Of a stretch of DNA of 13,509 nucleotides, positions 6,875-13,352 are shown in pieces (position 1 is the first letter of the stretch; every line of letters starts with the position of its first letter). The stretch covers positions 1 to 13,509 of the forward strand of contig DITM01000093.1 in NCBI GenBank assembly GCA_002422845.1, in the 5' to 3' direction. Source of the DNA: Candidatus Paracaedibacteraceae bacterium UBA6184. Lineage in GTDB: Bacteria; Pseudomonadota; Alphaproteobacteria; UBA6184. The position numbers and the translations under genes were made by a program. Under the pieces are notes generated by a model. The model made no database searches. It was not told the origin of the DNA and saw only the letters and a list, made by a program, of their open reading frames with translations.

Positions 6875-7069
6875 TTAAAGAAATTTTACAATGTTTTTTT
6901 CATAAGAATAGAAAGACCTCAGATGCTTGTTATGATGTTTTTCTATAAAAAAGATGCGATTGTTGAGCTGATAATCAGGTTCATCTGGAAGATAGATAAG
7001 CGTTTTAGAGTCAATTCCAAAGGGCTGTGCGAGGGTAAGTAATTCATGTAAGTCACAGGTGCCCAACAA
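6875..7069 (-). pseudogene. Possible gene remnant of unknown origin, 5' end lost at repeat copy 1
   Basis: A 64-codon frame opens only with TTG (7069) and reads LLGTCDLHELLTLAQPFGID, with LIYLPDEPDYQLNNRIFF further on. The composition is protein-like, with mixed polar and hydrophobic residues, but I recognise no family. Upstream the frame stays open for just six more codons and then hits a stop inside the 96-bp repeat that begins at 7084. This is what a C-terminal fragment left by insertion or replacement would look like. There is no good ribosome-binding site at the TTG. A chance open frame is also possible. Confidence 0.3.
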
Positions 7070-7083
7070 TAATATAGCTAGAT

Positions 7084-7179
7084 TAATTTAATTTGGGTAC
7101 AGGAACGAGGCGAGACATGTACTAAAATGTACATTAGCGACCGAGTGACGCATGCCCAGATTATAAGAAGTCAGCTATA
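7084..7179 (+). repeat. 96-bp structured repeat, copy 1
   Basis: Direct repeat of 12600-12694 with four substitutions and one 1-nt indel. An inner hairpin ATGTAC/GTACAT (7117-7122 with 7129-7134) and an outer stem GGGTA/TGCCC (7095-7099 with 7153-7157) are visible. TATAGCT (7073-7079) just outside the left edge mirrors AGCTATA (7173-7179) at the right edge, like terminal inverted repeats. Here the neighbouring genes run on the minus strand, opposite to the situation at copy 2, which favours a mobile (MITE-like) repeat over a fixed cis-regulatory leader. Confidence 0.8.
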
Positions 7180-7213
7180 GTTTATCATTGAGGTGTTATA
7201 ACGACAATTGATT

Positions 7214-7876
7214 CTACTGTCCGTCGCTGGGCTGTTGATCTAAACGCTGGGCTGTTGCCTCAAGCTCTGCGACTTTTTCCATAAGACGTTGATTGTCAGC
7301 AGTTAGCTTTGCTTGTTCTGCTTTGGCATCAGAGAGTTCTTTGCGTGTATGTTCCAGAGATCTGGAGTGGTCTGTTAACGTATGGTAATGTAGCTCATCA
7401 TTTTTTCGATAATATAATAGAAGAACTTCGGTTAAAAACTCACTGTTTATTTGAGTAAAACCATCAGAGTCTGCTGAGTGCTTGTAATCATTAAAGGCAA
7501 GGGCTAATCCTACAATATGAATCCATGATATTTTATCGTTCAAAAAACCTTCAACATAATCTGCCAATCGTATGTGCATCAAAACCATGCGCATGTAAAA
7601 AACATAGACCCCATCGATAGCGTCTTGATTTTTAGAATGATTCGCACTTATATGGTAATTTAACCGTCTAAAATCTGTAGAGAATTTTTCTAAAGCAAGG
7701 AGAATCCTAGATTTAACTTGGATAACTTTTTCTCCTTTTTGGGGACGATTAAGCGCGACCCGCTCTAAGGGTAGTTCAAGTGTGCTAGTAGAGGCATCAT
7801 TGTCAGTATCATAGCTTGCCGACGTAATGGAAAGCATAGGTAGTAGTAAGGTAGGGATAAACATACGGCACTTCAT
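7214..7876 (-). CDS. Exported protein with C-terminal coiled coil, unknown function
   Basis: This 220-aa protein begins with a signal peptide (MKCRMFIPTLLLPMLSITSA). I set the start at ATG 7876 rather than the ATG five codons upstream because GGAGG ends 8 nt before it and the signal peptide starts there. The middle (about 50-158) is predicted helical. The C-terminus (about 165-213) is a charged, heptad-like coiled coil that includes LTADNQRLMEKVAELEATAQ. No family was recognised. Residues about 106-158 (DYVEGFLNDKISW and following) resemble residues 79-137 of the product of the upstream minus-strand gene, so the two are probably tandem paralogues. Secretion and lineage-specific character would fit an effector or envelope protein of a host-associated bacterium, which is only a guess. 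Confidence 0.75.
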   Translation of the reverse strand: MKCRMFIPTLLLPMLSITSASYDTDNDASTSTLELPLERVALNRPQKGEKVIQVKSRILLALEKFSTDFRRLNYHISANHSKNQDAIDGVYVFYMRMVLMHIRLADYVEGFLNDKISWIHIVGLALAFNDYKHSADSDGFTQINSEFLTEVLLLYYRKNDELHYHTLTDHSRSLEHTRKELSDAKAEQAKLTADNQRLMEKVAELEATAQRLDQQPSDGQ

Positions 7877-7896
7877 AAAGGTAACCTCCATTGTTT

Positions 7897-7902
7897 ATTA
7901 TA
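7897..7902 (-). promoter_or_regulatory. Possible -10 box for the coiled-coil exported protein
   Basis: On the minus strand AAATATAATAAAC contains a consensus TATAAT ending about 20 bp before the chosen ATG at 7876. No convincing -35 hexamer is seen at normal spacing, and the region is AT-rich, so chance is possible. If real, the gene has its own promoter in addition to read-through from its upstream paralogue. Confidence 0.3.
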
Positions 7903-7940
7903 TTTATGATTTCAGAAGTATTTTAATATAAAGTTAACAA

Positions 7941-8354
7941 TCATTTTTGAAATAGAGCAAGCAAAGCTTTAGAAAAAGCTAAGTTATACAGTACAAGGGG
8001 TGTTTTCCATATTGAGTCTGGAGATTCATCGTCTGTAGGATTATGAAGAGACGTTAATGCCACAGCAAGGTCTAGAAGGTCAGCTAAATTAATTTCATTA
8101 TTTAAATACCACTGAACAAAGTTAAAATTATAAGCTTGTGCGAGTGTTATTCGAGAAGTCGTTGGTGTGTATTCGAAAGAATCTGTAGAGATTGATAATT
8201 CTATTTTTGCTTTTTCCACTGCATCAGAATTAGCGATTGCATTGCTGGGGGAGTCGCTGAATGATTGAGCGCCATTAAGCAAAAGCGTTGCTGCATAAGT
8301 AGTGCTTAATCCAAGTAGTATAGCCATTATTGTTAAAGTTCTGATCGTTTTCAT
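7941..8354 (-). CDS. Small exported protein, paralogue of its downstream neighbour
   Basis: This 137-aa protein has a clear signal peptide (MKTIRTLTIMAILLGLSTTYA, cleavage likely after Ala21 or Ala22). The ATG is preceded by GGAG at about 8 nt. The mature chain has a Ser/Asn/Asp-rich start (27-65) and a helical C-terminal half. The stretch NFVQWYLNNEINLADLLDLA (79-98) lines up with DYVEGFLNDKISWIHIVGLA of the adjacent 220-aa protein: both have aromatic-V-x-x-aromatic-L-N, an I and then an LA-rich helix, and the similarity extends through a D-rich loop to the last helix. No known family recognised. It lies 64 bp upstream of its paralogue on the same strand and is divergent from pdhA. Confidence 0.75.
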   Translation of the reverse strand: MKTIRTLTIMAILLGLSTTYAATLLLNGAQSFSDSPSNAIANSDAVEKAKIELSISTDSFEYTPTTSRITLAQAYNFNFVQWYLNNEINLADLLDLAVALTSLHNPTDDESPDSIWKTPLVLYNLAFSKALLALFQK

Positions 8355-8369
8355 GTAGGGGCTCCATAA

Positions 8370-8410
8370 CTTTTACGTAGCGGGATGTTTACAAAAAGTT
8401 TACGTAAAAG
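8370..8410. promoter_or_regulatory. Inverted-repeat operator candidate in the pdhA divergent region
   Basis: CTTTTACGTA (8370-8379) and TACGTAAAAG (8401-8410) are perfect 10-bp inverted repeats with a 21-bp spacer. The right arm lies in a self-palindrome TTTACGTAAA (8399-8408). A further GTTTACGT occurs at 8494-8501, about 45 bp before the pdhA start. The sites fill the 190-bp region between the exported-protein gene (minus) and pdhA (plus). This is the layout expected of a regulator's binding sites, but I cannot name the regulator. Confidence 0.4.
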
Positions 8411-8544
8411 TCAAGGCGTTTGCTGTGGAACAATAAAAAACACCTGACTTTTAGATGAAAAATGATTAGGATCAGGACAGTTTTTAAAGAAGTGTTTACG
8501 TTTTCTGGGGCATCCTAGATACAAAAAGCAATAAAGGGTAAGTT

Positions 8545-9528
8545 ATGACGCAATTCGCAACAGCGATAACAAAGGCTGATGCCTTAAAGTTTTATGAAGA
8601 TATGTTACTGATTCGTCGATTTGAAGAACGATCAGCACAGTTATATGGTATGGGATTAATCGGTGGATTTTGTCACCTATATATAGGACAGGAAGCCGTG
8701 GTGGTGGGTGTTCAATCCGTTCTGACACCAGAGGACGCAGTAATTACGGCGTATCGAGATCATGGGCATATGTTAGCTTGTGGAATGGATCCCAAAGGTG
8801 TGATGGCTGAGCTTACGGGTCGTGCAGGCGGTGTTTCGAAAGGTAAGGGTGGATCCATGCACATGTTTAGTCGAGAAAAGAATTTCTATGGCGGGCATGG
8901 TATTGTGGGAGCTCAAGTGCCACTGGGGGCAGGGTTAGCATTTGCGATGAAATACAAACAAAGCAACGCACTTTCAGTTACCTATATGGGAGATGGCGCT
9001 GCTCATCAAGGGCAAGTATACGAAGCCTTTAACATGGCGTCATTATGGAAGTTGCCGGCATTGTTTATCATTGAGAACAACCAGTATGCGATGGGAACGT
9101 CGGTTGCACGCAGTTCGTCGGTTCCTGATTTGTATGTGCGTGGAGCAGGATTTGGTATCCCCAGTAAACAAGTGGATGGGATGGATTTATTTAAAGTGCG
9201 TGAAGCTGCTGCTGAAGCCGTTGCACATATTCGTGCGGGCAAGGGGCCATATTTGTTAGAGATTAAAACCTATCGTTATCGTGGACATTCCATGTCGGAT
9301 CCTGGAAACTATCGTTCAAAAGACGAAGTGGAGGCAATGAAAACGAATCATGATCCCATTCAAAATTTCTTAGCCATTATTCAAAAAGATTACACGGTGA
9401 CTGAGTCTGAAATCGAAGCTATTGAAACCAGAGTGAAAGACGTGATGAAAGAAGTTGTGGAGTTTGCAAAATCATCTCCAGAACCCGAAGTATCAGAGTT
9501 GTATACAGATATTTTGATAGGAGAATAA
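8545..9528 (+). CDS. pdhA: Pyruvate dehydrogenase E1 component, alpha subunit
   Basis: With PdhB this forms the thiamine-diphosphate E1 enzyme that decarboxylates pyruvate and reductively acetylates the lipoyl groups of E2, feeding acetyl-CoA to the TCA cycle. The 327-aa length is typical. Visible signatures are RRFEERSAQLY (24-34), GFCHLYIGQEAV (41-52), TAYRDHGHMLACG (68-80), and the ThDP-binding motif GDGAAHQGQVYEAFN (149-163) with its partner NNQYAMGT (178-185). The phosphorylation-loop region RYRGHSMSDPG (244-254) is also present. The ATG at 8545 begins a short N-terminal extension before the conserved domain. GGGTAAG upstream is a weak ribosome-binding site. The next gene starts 3 bp after its stop. 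No E2 or E3 gene is in the window. Confidence 0.97.
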   Translation: MTQFATAITKADALKFYEDMLLIRRFEERSAQLYGMGLIGGFCHLYIGQEAVVVGVQSVLTPEDAVITAYRDHGHMLACGMDPKGVMAELTGRAGGVSKGKGGSMHMFSREKNFYGGHGIVGAQVPLGAGLAFAMKYKQSNALSVTYMGDGAAHQGQVYEAFNMASLWKLPALFIIENNQYAMGTSVARSSSVPDLYVRGAGFGIPSKQVDGMDLFKVREAAAEAVAHIRAGKGPYLLEIKTYRYRGHSMSDPGNYRSKDEVEAMKTNHDPIQNFLAIIQKDYTVTESEIEAIETRVKDVMKEVVEFAKSSPEPEVSELYTDILIGE

Positions 9529-9531
9529 GAA

Positions 9532-10119
9532 GTGAAAAAAATATCATATGATGATTTTTTAGACACAATTCAAACGTTCTCCACACAAAAAGATTGGAAT
9601 GGGCTGGAATCTTATTTCAATCAATATTGTACGGCATTGGTTTCGGCTGAAGTTGCCACCAACATTCAAAATGTTAACTTGGCAGAATACGAAAACATTC
9701 TAATTCAGAAAGCAAAAGAGGCTTTGTCACTGGCTTTGGCTCATAATGCAAAAGCTGTATACTATGAATATAATATACCTGATTGGTCAGGTGGGTTTTA
9801 TATTTGTCCTGATTATAATTCTAGTGAAATAGAAGATGATAATTGGGTAGTAAATTTTGTCCCTTTGCCTAGCGAGATTGAAGGCTATACACCATTAGCT
9901 GACGCTGAACCCTTTGAATTTTCTAACTTTCTATATGACAGTGAGGGGATAGAAGCGCGCATTGTGATTGAATATTATCTTATTGCGCGAACAACCGCGA
10001 TGTTTGGGCGGGCGACTGAAACAATAGATTGGGGCAATATTGCGTTGTGCATAGGGTTCCATGATCAGCAGATTGTGACCCGTATTTACGAACCGAAAAC
10101 CATGAAAGTAGAGGGATAA
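9532..10119 (+). CDS. Unrecognised soluble protein gene inserted between pdhA and pdhB
   Basis: This 195-aa protein has no signal peptide or membrane helix and is acidic overall. It starts at GTG (9532), with AGGAG about 8 nt upstream inside the end of pdhA. The first ~70 residues look helical. The middle holds an aromatic, beta-like block (AVYYEYNIPDWSGGFYICPD, 75-94, then WVVNFVPLP), and the C-terminal third appears mixed. I do not recognise the family. The context is unusual: pdhA and pdhB are normally adjacent, and this gene sits between them with 3- and 4-bp gaps, so it must be co-transcribed and translated with both E1 subunits. ATAAGAAG occurs at both junctions (9525-9532 and 10116-10123). 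Codon use is AT-richer than its neighbours, consistent with acquisition. It could act on pyruvate metabolism or simply share the promoter. Confidence 0.85.
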   Translation: MKKISYDDFLDTIQTFSTQKDWNGLESYFNQYCTALVSAEVATNIQNVNLAEYENILIQKAKEALSLALAHNAKAVYYEYNIPDWSGGFYICPDYNSSEIEDDNWVVNFVPLPSEIEGYTPLADAEPFEFSNFLYDSEGIEARIVIEYYLIARTTAMFGRATETIDWGNIALCIGFHDQQIVTRIYEPKTMKVEG

Positions 10120-10123
10120 GAAG

Positions 10124-11110
10124 ATGAGTCAAATGATTACAGTGCGTGAAGCATTGCGCGATGCGATGGCAGAAGAAATGCGTAAAGACCCCAGCGTATT
10201 CGTGATGGGTGAAGAGGTTGCTGAATACCAGGGGGCTTATAAAGTCACACAAGGATTATTGCAAGAGTTTGGTTCGACGCGTGTGGTTGATACGCCGATT
10301 ACAGAAATGGGATTTGCAGGGCTTGGCGTTGGCGCTGGATTCATGGGGCTTAGGCCTATTGTTGAATTCATGACGTTTAATTTTTCCATGCAGGCCATTG
10401 ATCAGATTATAAACTCTGCGGCCAAGACATTATATATGTCAGGTGGGCAGATGGGGTGCCCGATTGTATTTAGAGGGCCTAATGGAGTCGCATCGCGAGT
10501 GGGTGCGCAGCATTCCCAATGTTATGCCAGTTGGTATGCACATTGTCCTGGGTTAAAAGTGATTGCTCCCTATGACGCAGAAGATGCCAAAGGATTGCTG
10601 AAAGCAGCTATTCGTGATCCAAATCCAGTAGTATTCTTAGAAAATGAATTGATGTATGGTCGTTCGTTTCCAGTTCCAGAAGGTGATGATTTTGTGTTGC
10701 CGATTGGAAAAGCAAAAATCATGCGGGAAGGTAGCGATGTGACGGTTGTGTCATTTTCAAAACCATTGGATTATGCGTTGCAAGCGGCAGACATTATGCA
10801 AGAACAATTCGGTAAAAGTGTTGAGGTCATTAACCTTAGAACGCTGCGTCCATTGGATACAGAGACGATTATTAAGTCGTTAAAGAAGACAAATCGTTTG
10901 GTCACGGTAGAAGAGGGGTGGCCCTATGCAGGGATTGGATCCGAAATAGCGGCTCAGATCATGGAGCATGCCTTTGACTATCTGGATGCACCTGTATTGC
11001 GGGTGACTGGTGAAGATGTGCCGATGCCGTATGCTGCAAACCTGGAAAAGCTGGCATTGCCCAACACAGAGAAGGTCGTCAATGCGCTGAAAAAAGTGTG
11101 TTACGTTTAG
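10124..11110 (+). CDS. pdhB: Pyruvate dehydrogenase E1 component, beta subunit
   Basis: This 328-aa subunit completes the E1 heterotetramer with PdhA. The sequence starts directly with the transketolase-like pyrimidine-binding domain: ITVREALRDAMAEEM, MGEEVAEYQGAYKVTQGL, and DTPITEMGFAGLGVGAGF with Glu61, the residue that activates thiamine. GPNGVASRVGAQHSQ (118-132) includes the conserved active-site His130. The C-terminal transketolase domain shows NLRTLRPLDTETI, VTVEEGWPYAGIGSEI and GEDVPMPYAANLE. Many alphaproteobacterial PdhB proteins carry an N-terminal lipoyl domain and exceed 450 aa; this one lacks it, as in rickettsia-like genomes. The ATG at 10124 follows the previous stop by 4 bp with AGAGGGATAAGAAG in front. 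pdhC is not adjacent: a cloverleaf-like element and tRNA-Lys follow. Confidence 0.97.
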   Translation: MSQMITVREALRDAMAEEMRKDPSVFVMGEEVAEYQGAYKVTQGLLQEFGSTRVVDTPITEMGFAGLGVGAGFMGLRPIVEFMTFNFSMQAIDQIINSAAKTLYMSGGQMGCPIVFRGPNGVASRVGAQHSQCYASWYAHCPGLKVIAPYDAEDAKGLLKAAIRDPNPVVFLENELMYGRSFPVPEGDDFVLPIGKAKIMREGSDVTVVSFSKPLDYALQAADIMQEQFGKSVEVINLRTLRPLDTETIIKSLKKTNRLVTVEEGWPYAGIGSEIAAQIMEHAFDYLDAPVLRVTGEDVPMPYAANLEKLALPNTEKVVNALKKVCYV

Positions 11111-11127
11111 GATCAGAACGTTTATAT

Positions 11128-11196
11128 GGCTCAAGCAAATCGCACTGCGATTTGATAGCGGCGGATGCCGTTTGGCGCGTAAAGCGCCCTTGAGCC
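11128..11196. ncRNA. 69-nt cloverleaf-folding element after pdhB
   Basis: An outer stem GGCTCAAG/CTTGAGCC (11128-11135 with 11189-11196, 8 bp, perfect) encloses three hairpins in a row. These are CAAATCGC/GCGATTTG (11136-11143 with 11147-11154, 3-nt loop), CGGC/GCCG (11159-11162 with 11167-11170, extendable by a G-T and an A-T pair), and GGCGC/GCGCC (11174-11178 with 11184-11188). Almost every base is paired, giving a four-way junction. It is not a tRNA: the arm lengths and loops are wrong and there is no T-loop. There is no T-tract, so it is not a simple terminator. It begins 18 bp after the pdhB stop and may be a structured 3' UTR, a small RNA or a palindromic mobile repeat. Confidence 0.5.
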
Positions 11197-11338
11197 AGTA
11201 GCGTGATGTTGGGTTCAATAACATATGTGTGTTTTATCTAAGCTAATGAATGCAGGAGTATTCTGTCGAGATAGCTTCAAAGTCACGTTTGTAACTTTTT
11301 TAAAGCATATATAAAAAATATCAGATGTTTAAAATGAA

Positions 11339-11414
11339 TGGTGGGTAATACAGGATTCGAACCTGTGACCCTCTGATTAAAAGTCAGATGCTCTACCGAC
11401 TGAGCTAATTACCC
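11339..11414 (-). tRNA. tRNA-Lys (anticodon TTT)
   Basis: The minus strand gives a complete cloverleaf: acceptor stem GGGTAAT/ATTACCC, D-arm GCTCAGTCGGTAGAGC, anticodon stem TCTGA/TCAGA with loop CTTTTAA (anticodon TTT, reads AAA and AAG), variable loop GGGTC or similar, and T-arm ACAGG/CCTGT with loop TTCGAAT. The 5' end is at 11414 and the discriminator A at 11342. The CCA end is encoded (11341-11339). It stands alone, convergent with pdhB, with its own promoter. Confidence 0.97.
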
Positions 11415-11429
11415 ATAAATATGAATTAC

Positions 11430-11458
11430 TTTCTATCAAACTTAAGGCGTCTTGTCCA
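11430..11458 (-). promoter_or_regulatory. Promoter of tRNA-Lys
   Basis: On the minus strand TGGACA (11458-11453, five of six to TTGACA) and TAGAAA (11435-11430, four of six to TATAAT) are separated by exactly 17 bp. The -10 lies 15 bp before the mature tRNA 5' end, a normal distance for a short tRNA leader. Confidence 0.5.
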
Positions 11459-11661
11459 GGTGTTTTTTATGTTTTTCATATATTTTTTCTATAAATACCA
11501 CTTTTATTAAATTGCAGATCTTAAGACGAGAGTTTTGATTGCGAGTGTGTTTCAATTGAAGTGTTACGTTGTCTTTACAATTAATTAAGATTCAAGTGAT
11601 AGTTTAGCAATAATAAATGCGAAGTAGGTTAAATCCTATTCTCTGTTTAATGGAGCGCCAG
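11459..11661 (+). other. AT-rich intergenic region before the 311-aa exported protein
   Basis: About 200 bp of AT-rich sequence separate the tRNA promoter from the next plus-strand start. It should contain the promoter of that gene: TTTACA near 11574 is a fair -35, but no good -10 follows at 17 bp. An upstream ATG at 11617 is in frame with the gene but precedes the signal peptide, so I treat it as leader. Nothing else is seen. Confidence 0.35.
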
Positions 11662-12597
11662 ATGAAGACCTTGTCTAAAATGTTGGGTGTGTTGTTGGTG
11701 TTTGTGAATATAAATTATGCGATGGATGCAATTGTTGCATGTGCCAGTAGGGGCAGTGTGCCGTACTCTCTTATTAGGGGAGTCAAAGTGTCGCAATTCA
11801 CAGATGTAAATACTAGACGTTTTATCGTTTCCATTTTGCGCGGAGTAAGTGATACAAGCTTAGATGCCGTTACATCAGATGCTGCTGAGGTAGCCTCGGC
11901 CGATGACGACGATCTTTCTGAAACTGGAAAAATTCGTTTATCATCTGATCCCATTCCTATTGTTTATGCAATGCAGGAAGATGACCAAGATTTGGAGTCA
12001 GAGGCTTTTTTATCTCATTCTTTGCCGAGATCTTCTTTACAGAGTCCCTGGCTTACTCGATGGCGTTCTTTTTTAGGTGTGCCCGTTGAGTTGGTCGAGC
12101 AAGCCGGTTCAGGAGTGTTAACCCCGTCAAGCAGGCGTGAATTTTTGTTAGAGCAGCCATTCGTTGAATCCGAAGACGATGAGGATGATTTTTTTTTAAG
12201 CGGTGAGTTTCATAGGGTAAATATATTAACACCTGTCGTTGATTCGAAATCTCCACAAGAGATTCCAAAGAAAGAGCATGAAGTTACTGTTACATTTACT
12301 TGCAACAACCTTAGAGAAATTGTGGTTTGGGGGGATCAACTTGAACAATATAAAACGATTAGATCATTGCCAAATGTAAATCTGATTAGAAGTCAGACAC
12401 CAATAACGCCTGTTAATCAAGTGGTTCGCCAGTCTATTCGTGCGCCCGAAAGCAGAACATCAGAAGCGCGGTTGCGCGAAGCAGCAATTAATTGTTTAGT
12501 GCCGATTCAATTTGAGATTAATCCTTTAACACGAGAGGAGGTTGTAAAAATTAAGCCAAGAGCAACGTCTCCGATTATTACTGGGATTGAAACATAG
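11662..12597 (+). CDS. Exported acidic protein, unknown function
   Basis: This 311-aa protein has a signal peptide, MKTLSKMLGVLLVFVNINYA, cleavage likely after Ala20. I chose ATG 11662 because GGAG lies 6-7 nt upstream and the signal peptide begins there; ATG 11617 would add 15 residues in front of it. The mature chain is rich in acidic and Ser residues, with clusters ASADDDDLSE (about 77-86) and ESEDDEDD (about 168-175), and looks partly disordered. A more ordered C-terminal part starts around 203 (HEVTVTFTCNNLREIVVWGD). Near the end, LREAAINCLVPIQFEI (271-286) resembles a block of the next exported protein. No family recognised. It is followed immediately by repeat copy 2. A secreted, host-directed role is possible but unproven. 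Confidence 0.75.
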   Translation: MKTLSKMLGVLLVFVNINYAMDAIVACASRGSVPYSLIRGVKVSQFTDVNTRRFIVSILRGVSDTSLDAVTSDAAEVASADDDDLSETGKIRLSSDPIPIVYAMQEDDQDLESEAFLSHSLPRSSLQSPWLTRWRSFLGVPVELVEQAGSGVLTPSSRREFLLEQPFVESEDDEDDFFLSGEFHRVNILTPVVDSKSPQEIPKKEHEVTVTFTCNNLREIVVWGDQLEQYKTIRSLPNVNLIRSQTPITPVNQVVRQSIRAPESRTSEARLREAAINCLVPIQFEINPLTREEVVKIKPRATSPIITGIET

Positions 12598-12599
12598 TA

Positions 12600-12694
12600 T
12601 AATTTAATTTGGGTGCGGGAAGGAGGCGAGACATGTACTAAATGTACATTAGCGACCGAGTGACGCATACCCAGATTATAAGAAGTCAGCTATA
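12600..12694 (+). repeat. 96-bp structured repeat, copy 2 (95 bp)
   Basis: This matches 7084-7179 except for four substitutions and a 1-nt gap in the hairpin loop. The inner hairpin ATGTAC/GTACAT (12633-12638 with 12644-12649) is unchanged, and the outer stem is GGGTG/TACCC (12611-12615 with 12668-12672). It begins 2 bp after the stop codon of the preceding gene and ends about 80 bp before the next start, so on the plus strand it would be transcribed between two exported-protein genes. Confidence 0.8.
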
Positions 12695-12771
12695 TATTTG
12701 TCGACGACTTGACTTTAAAAAAAAAGCCCCTATATAAGATTCGAAATAATGAATTATTAGGGAGATATGAA

Positions 12772-13344
12772 ATGCGATTAGTGTTAACACCAGTTTATAT
12801 TGTAAGTTTATGTTTGAGTTTAGTTAATGGCGCTGACCTTTCTGAGGAGCAGGCTTTGTCTTCAGAGAATGAGGTTGCTGTGAGCAGCTCTGAGTTGGAG
12901 GTGTTTTCTTTTGAGACTGAAGAAGATGATATGGGTATGGGAGAGAGGACTGATTCAGTTAGCTTTTATGCTCAATCTCGTCTTGATCCAAATGCGGTAG
13001 AAAGAAAAAATGGAGCTTTAGATCTTTTTAGAAGATTGGAAGAGCAGATGCGTGTAAAATCGATTCGATCGGGTGCATTCAAAGGTGAGGGGGCTTTTTC
13101 TGCGCAGTATGTAGGGGGAGTCATTCCAAAAGAGCGTACTCAAACAAGCTTGTTACGTGAAGCTAAGCAAAATAATTTAACAGCAGTAGTGCTGGAAATC
13201 GATAAAGTTGTTTTAGCAATTCCAAGACTTAGTAAGCCTGGAGTTTCTAATGACTCATCGGTGGGAGAAGCCCCATTACCAAAGCCGACCTATATGAAAC
13301 GAACGGAGTCAGTGGGGGTGTTTGATACATTAGATCCGAAGTAA
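12772..13344 (+). CDS. Exported acidic protein, unknown function
   Basis: This 190-aa protein has the signal peptide MRLVLTPVYIVSLCLSLVNG, cleavage probably at NGA-D. The start at 12772 has GGGAG 7 nt upstream; an ATG at 12709 in the same frame would add 21 polar residues before the signal peptide. The mature N-terminal part (about 22-60) is strongly acidic and Ser-rich (EVFSFETEEDD). A helical charged segment follows around 78-100 (LDLFRRLEEQMRVKS). Then LREAKQNNLTAVVLEI (128-143) aligns with LREAAINCLVPIQFEI of the upstream gene: LREA, N, L and EI are identical. The two are likely distant tandem paralogues or share a domain. No known family recognised; export is the only supported property. 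Confidence 0.7.
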   Translation: MRLVLTPVYIVSLCLSLVNGADLSEEQALSSENEVAVSSSELEVFSFETEEDDMGMGERTDSVSFYAQSRLDPNAVERKNGALDLFRRLEEQMRVKSIRSGAFKGEGAFSAQYVGGVIPKERTQTSLLREAKQNNLTAVVLEIDKVVLAIPRLSKPGVSNDSSVGEAPLPKPTYMKRTESVGVFDTLDPK

Positions 13345-13352
13345 AGGGAGAC

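Noticed and set aside
11128..11196. Cloverleaf considered as a second tRNA
   Set aside because: The outer stem is 8 bp, the first hairpin has a 3-nt loop, there is no T-loop consensus TTCGA and no 7-nt anticodon loop.
11128..11196. Cloverleaf considered as a Rho-independent terminator for pdhB or tRNA-Lys
   Set aside because: No T-tract follows it on either strand.
11339..11414. tRNA-Lys as an integration (att) site of a genomic island
   Set aside because: No duplicate of the tRNA 3' end and no integrase gene were found in the window.
12709..12771. Upstream ATG at 12709 as start of the 190-aa exported protein
   Set aside because: The added 21 residues are polar and would bury the signal peptide; the ATG at 12772 has a better-placed GGGAG.
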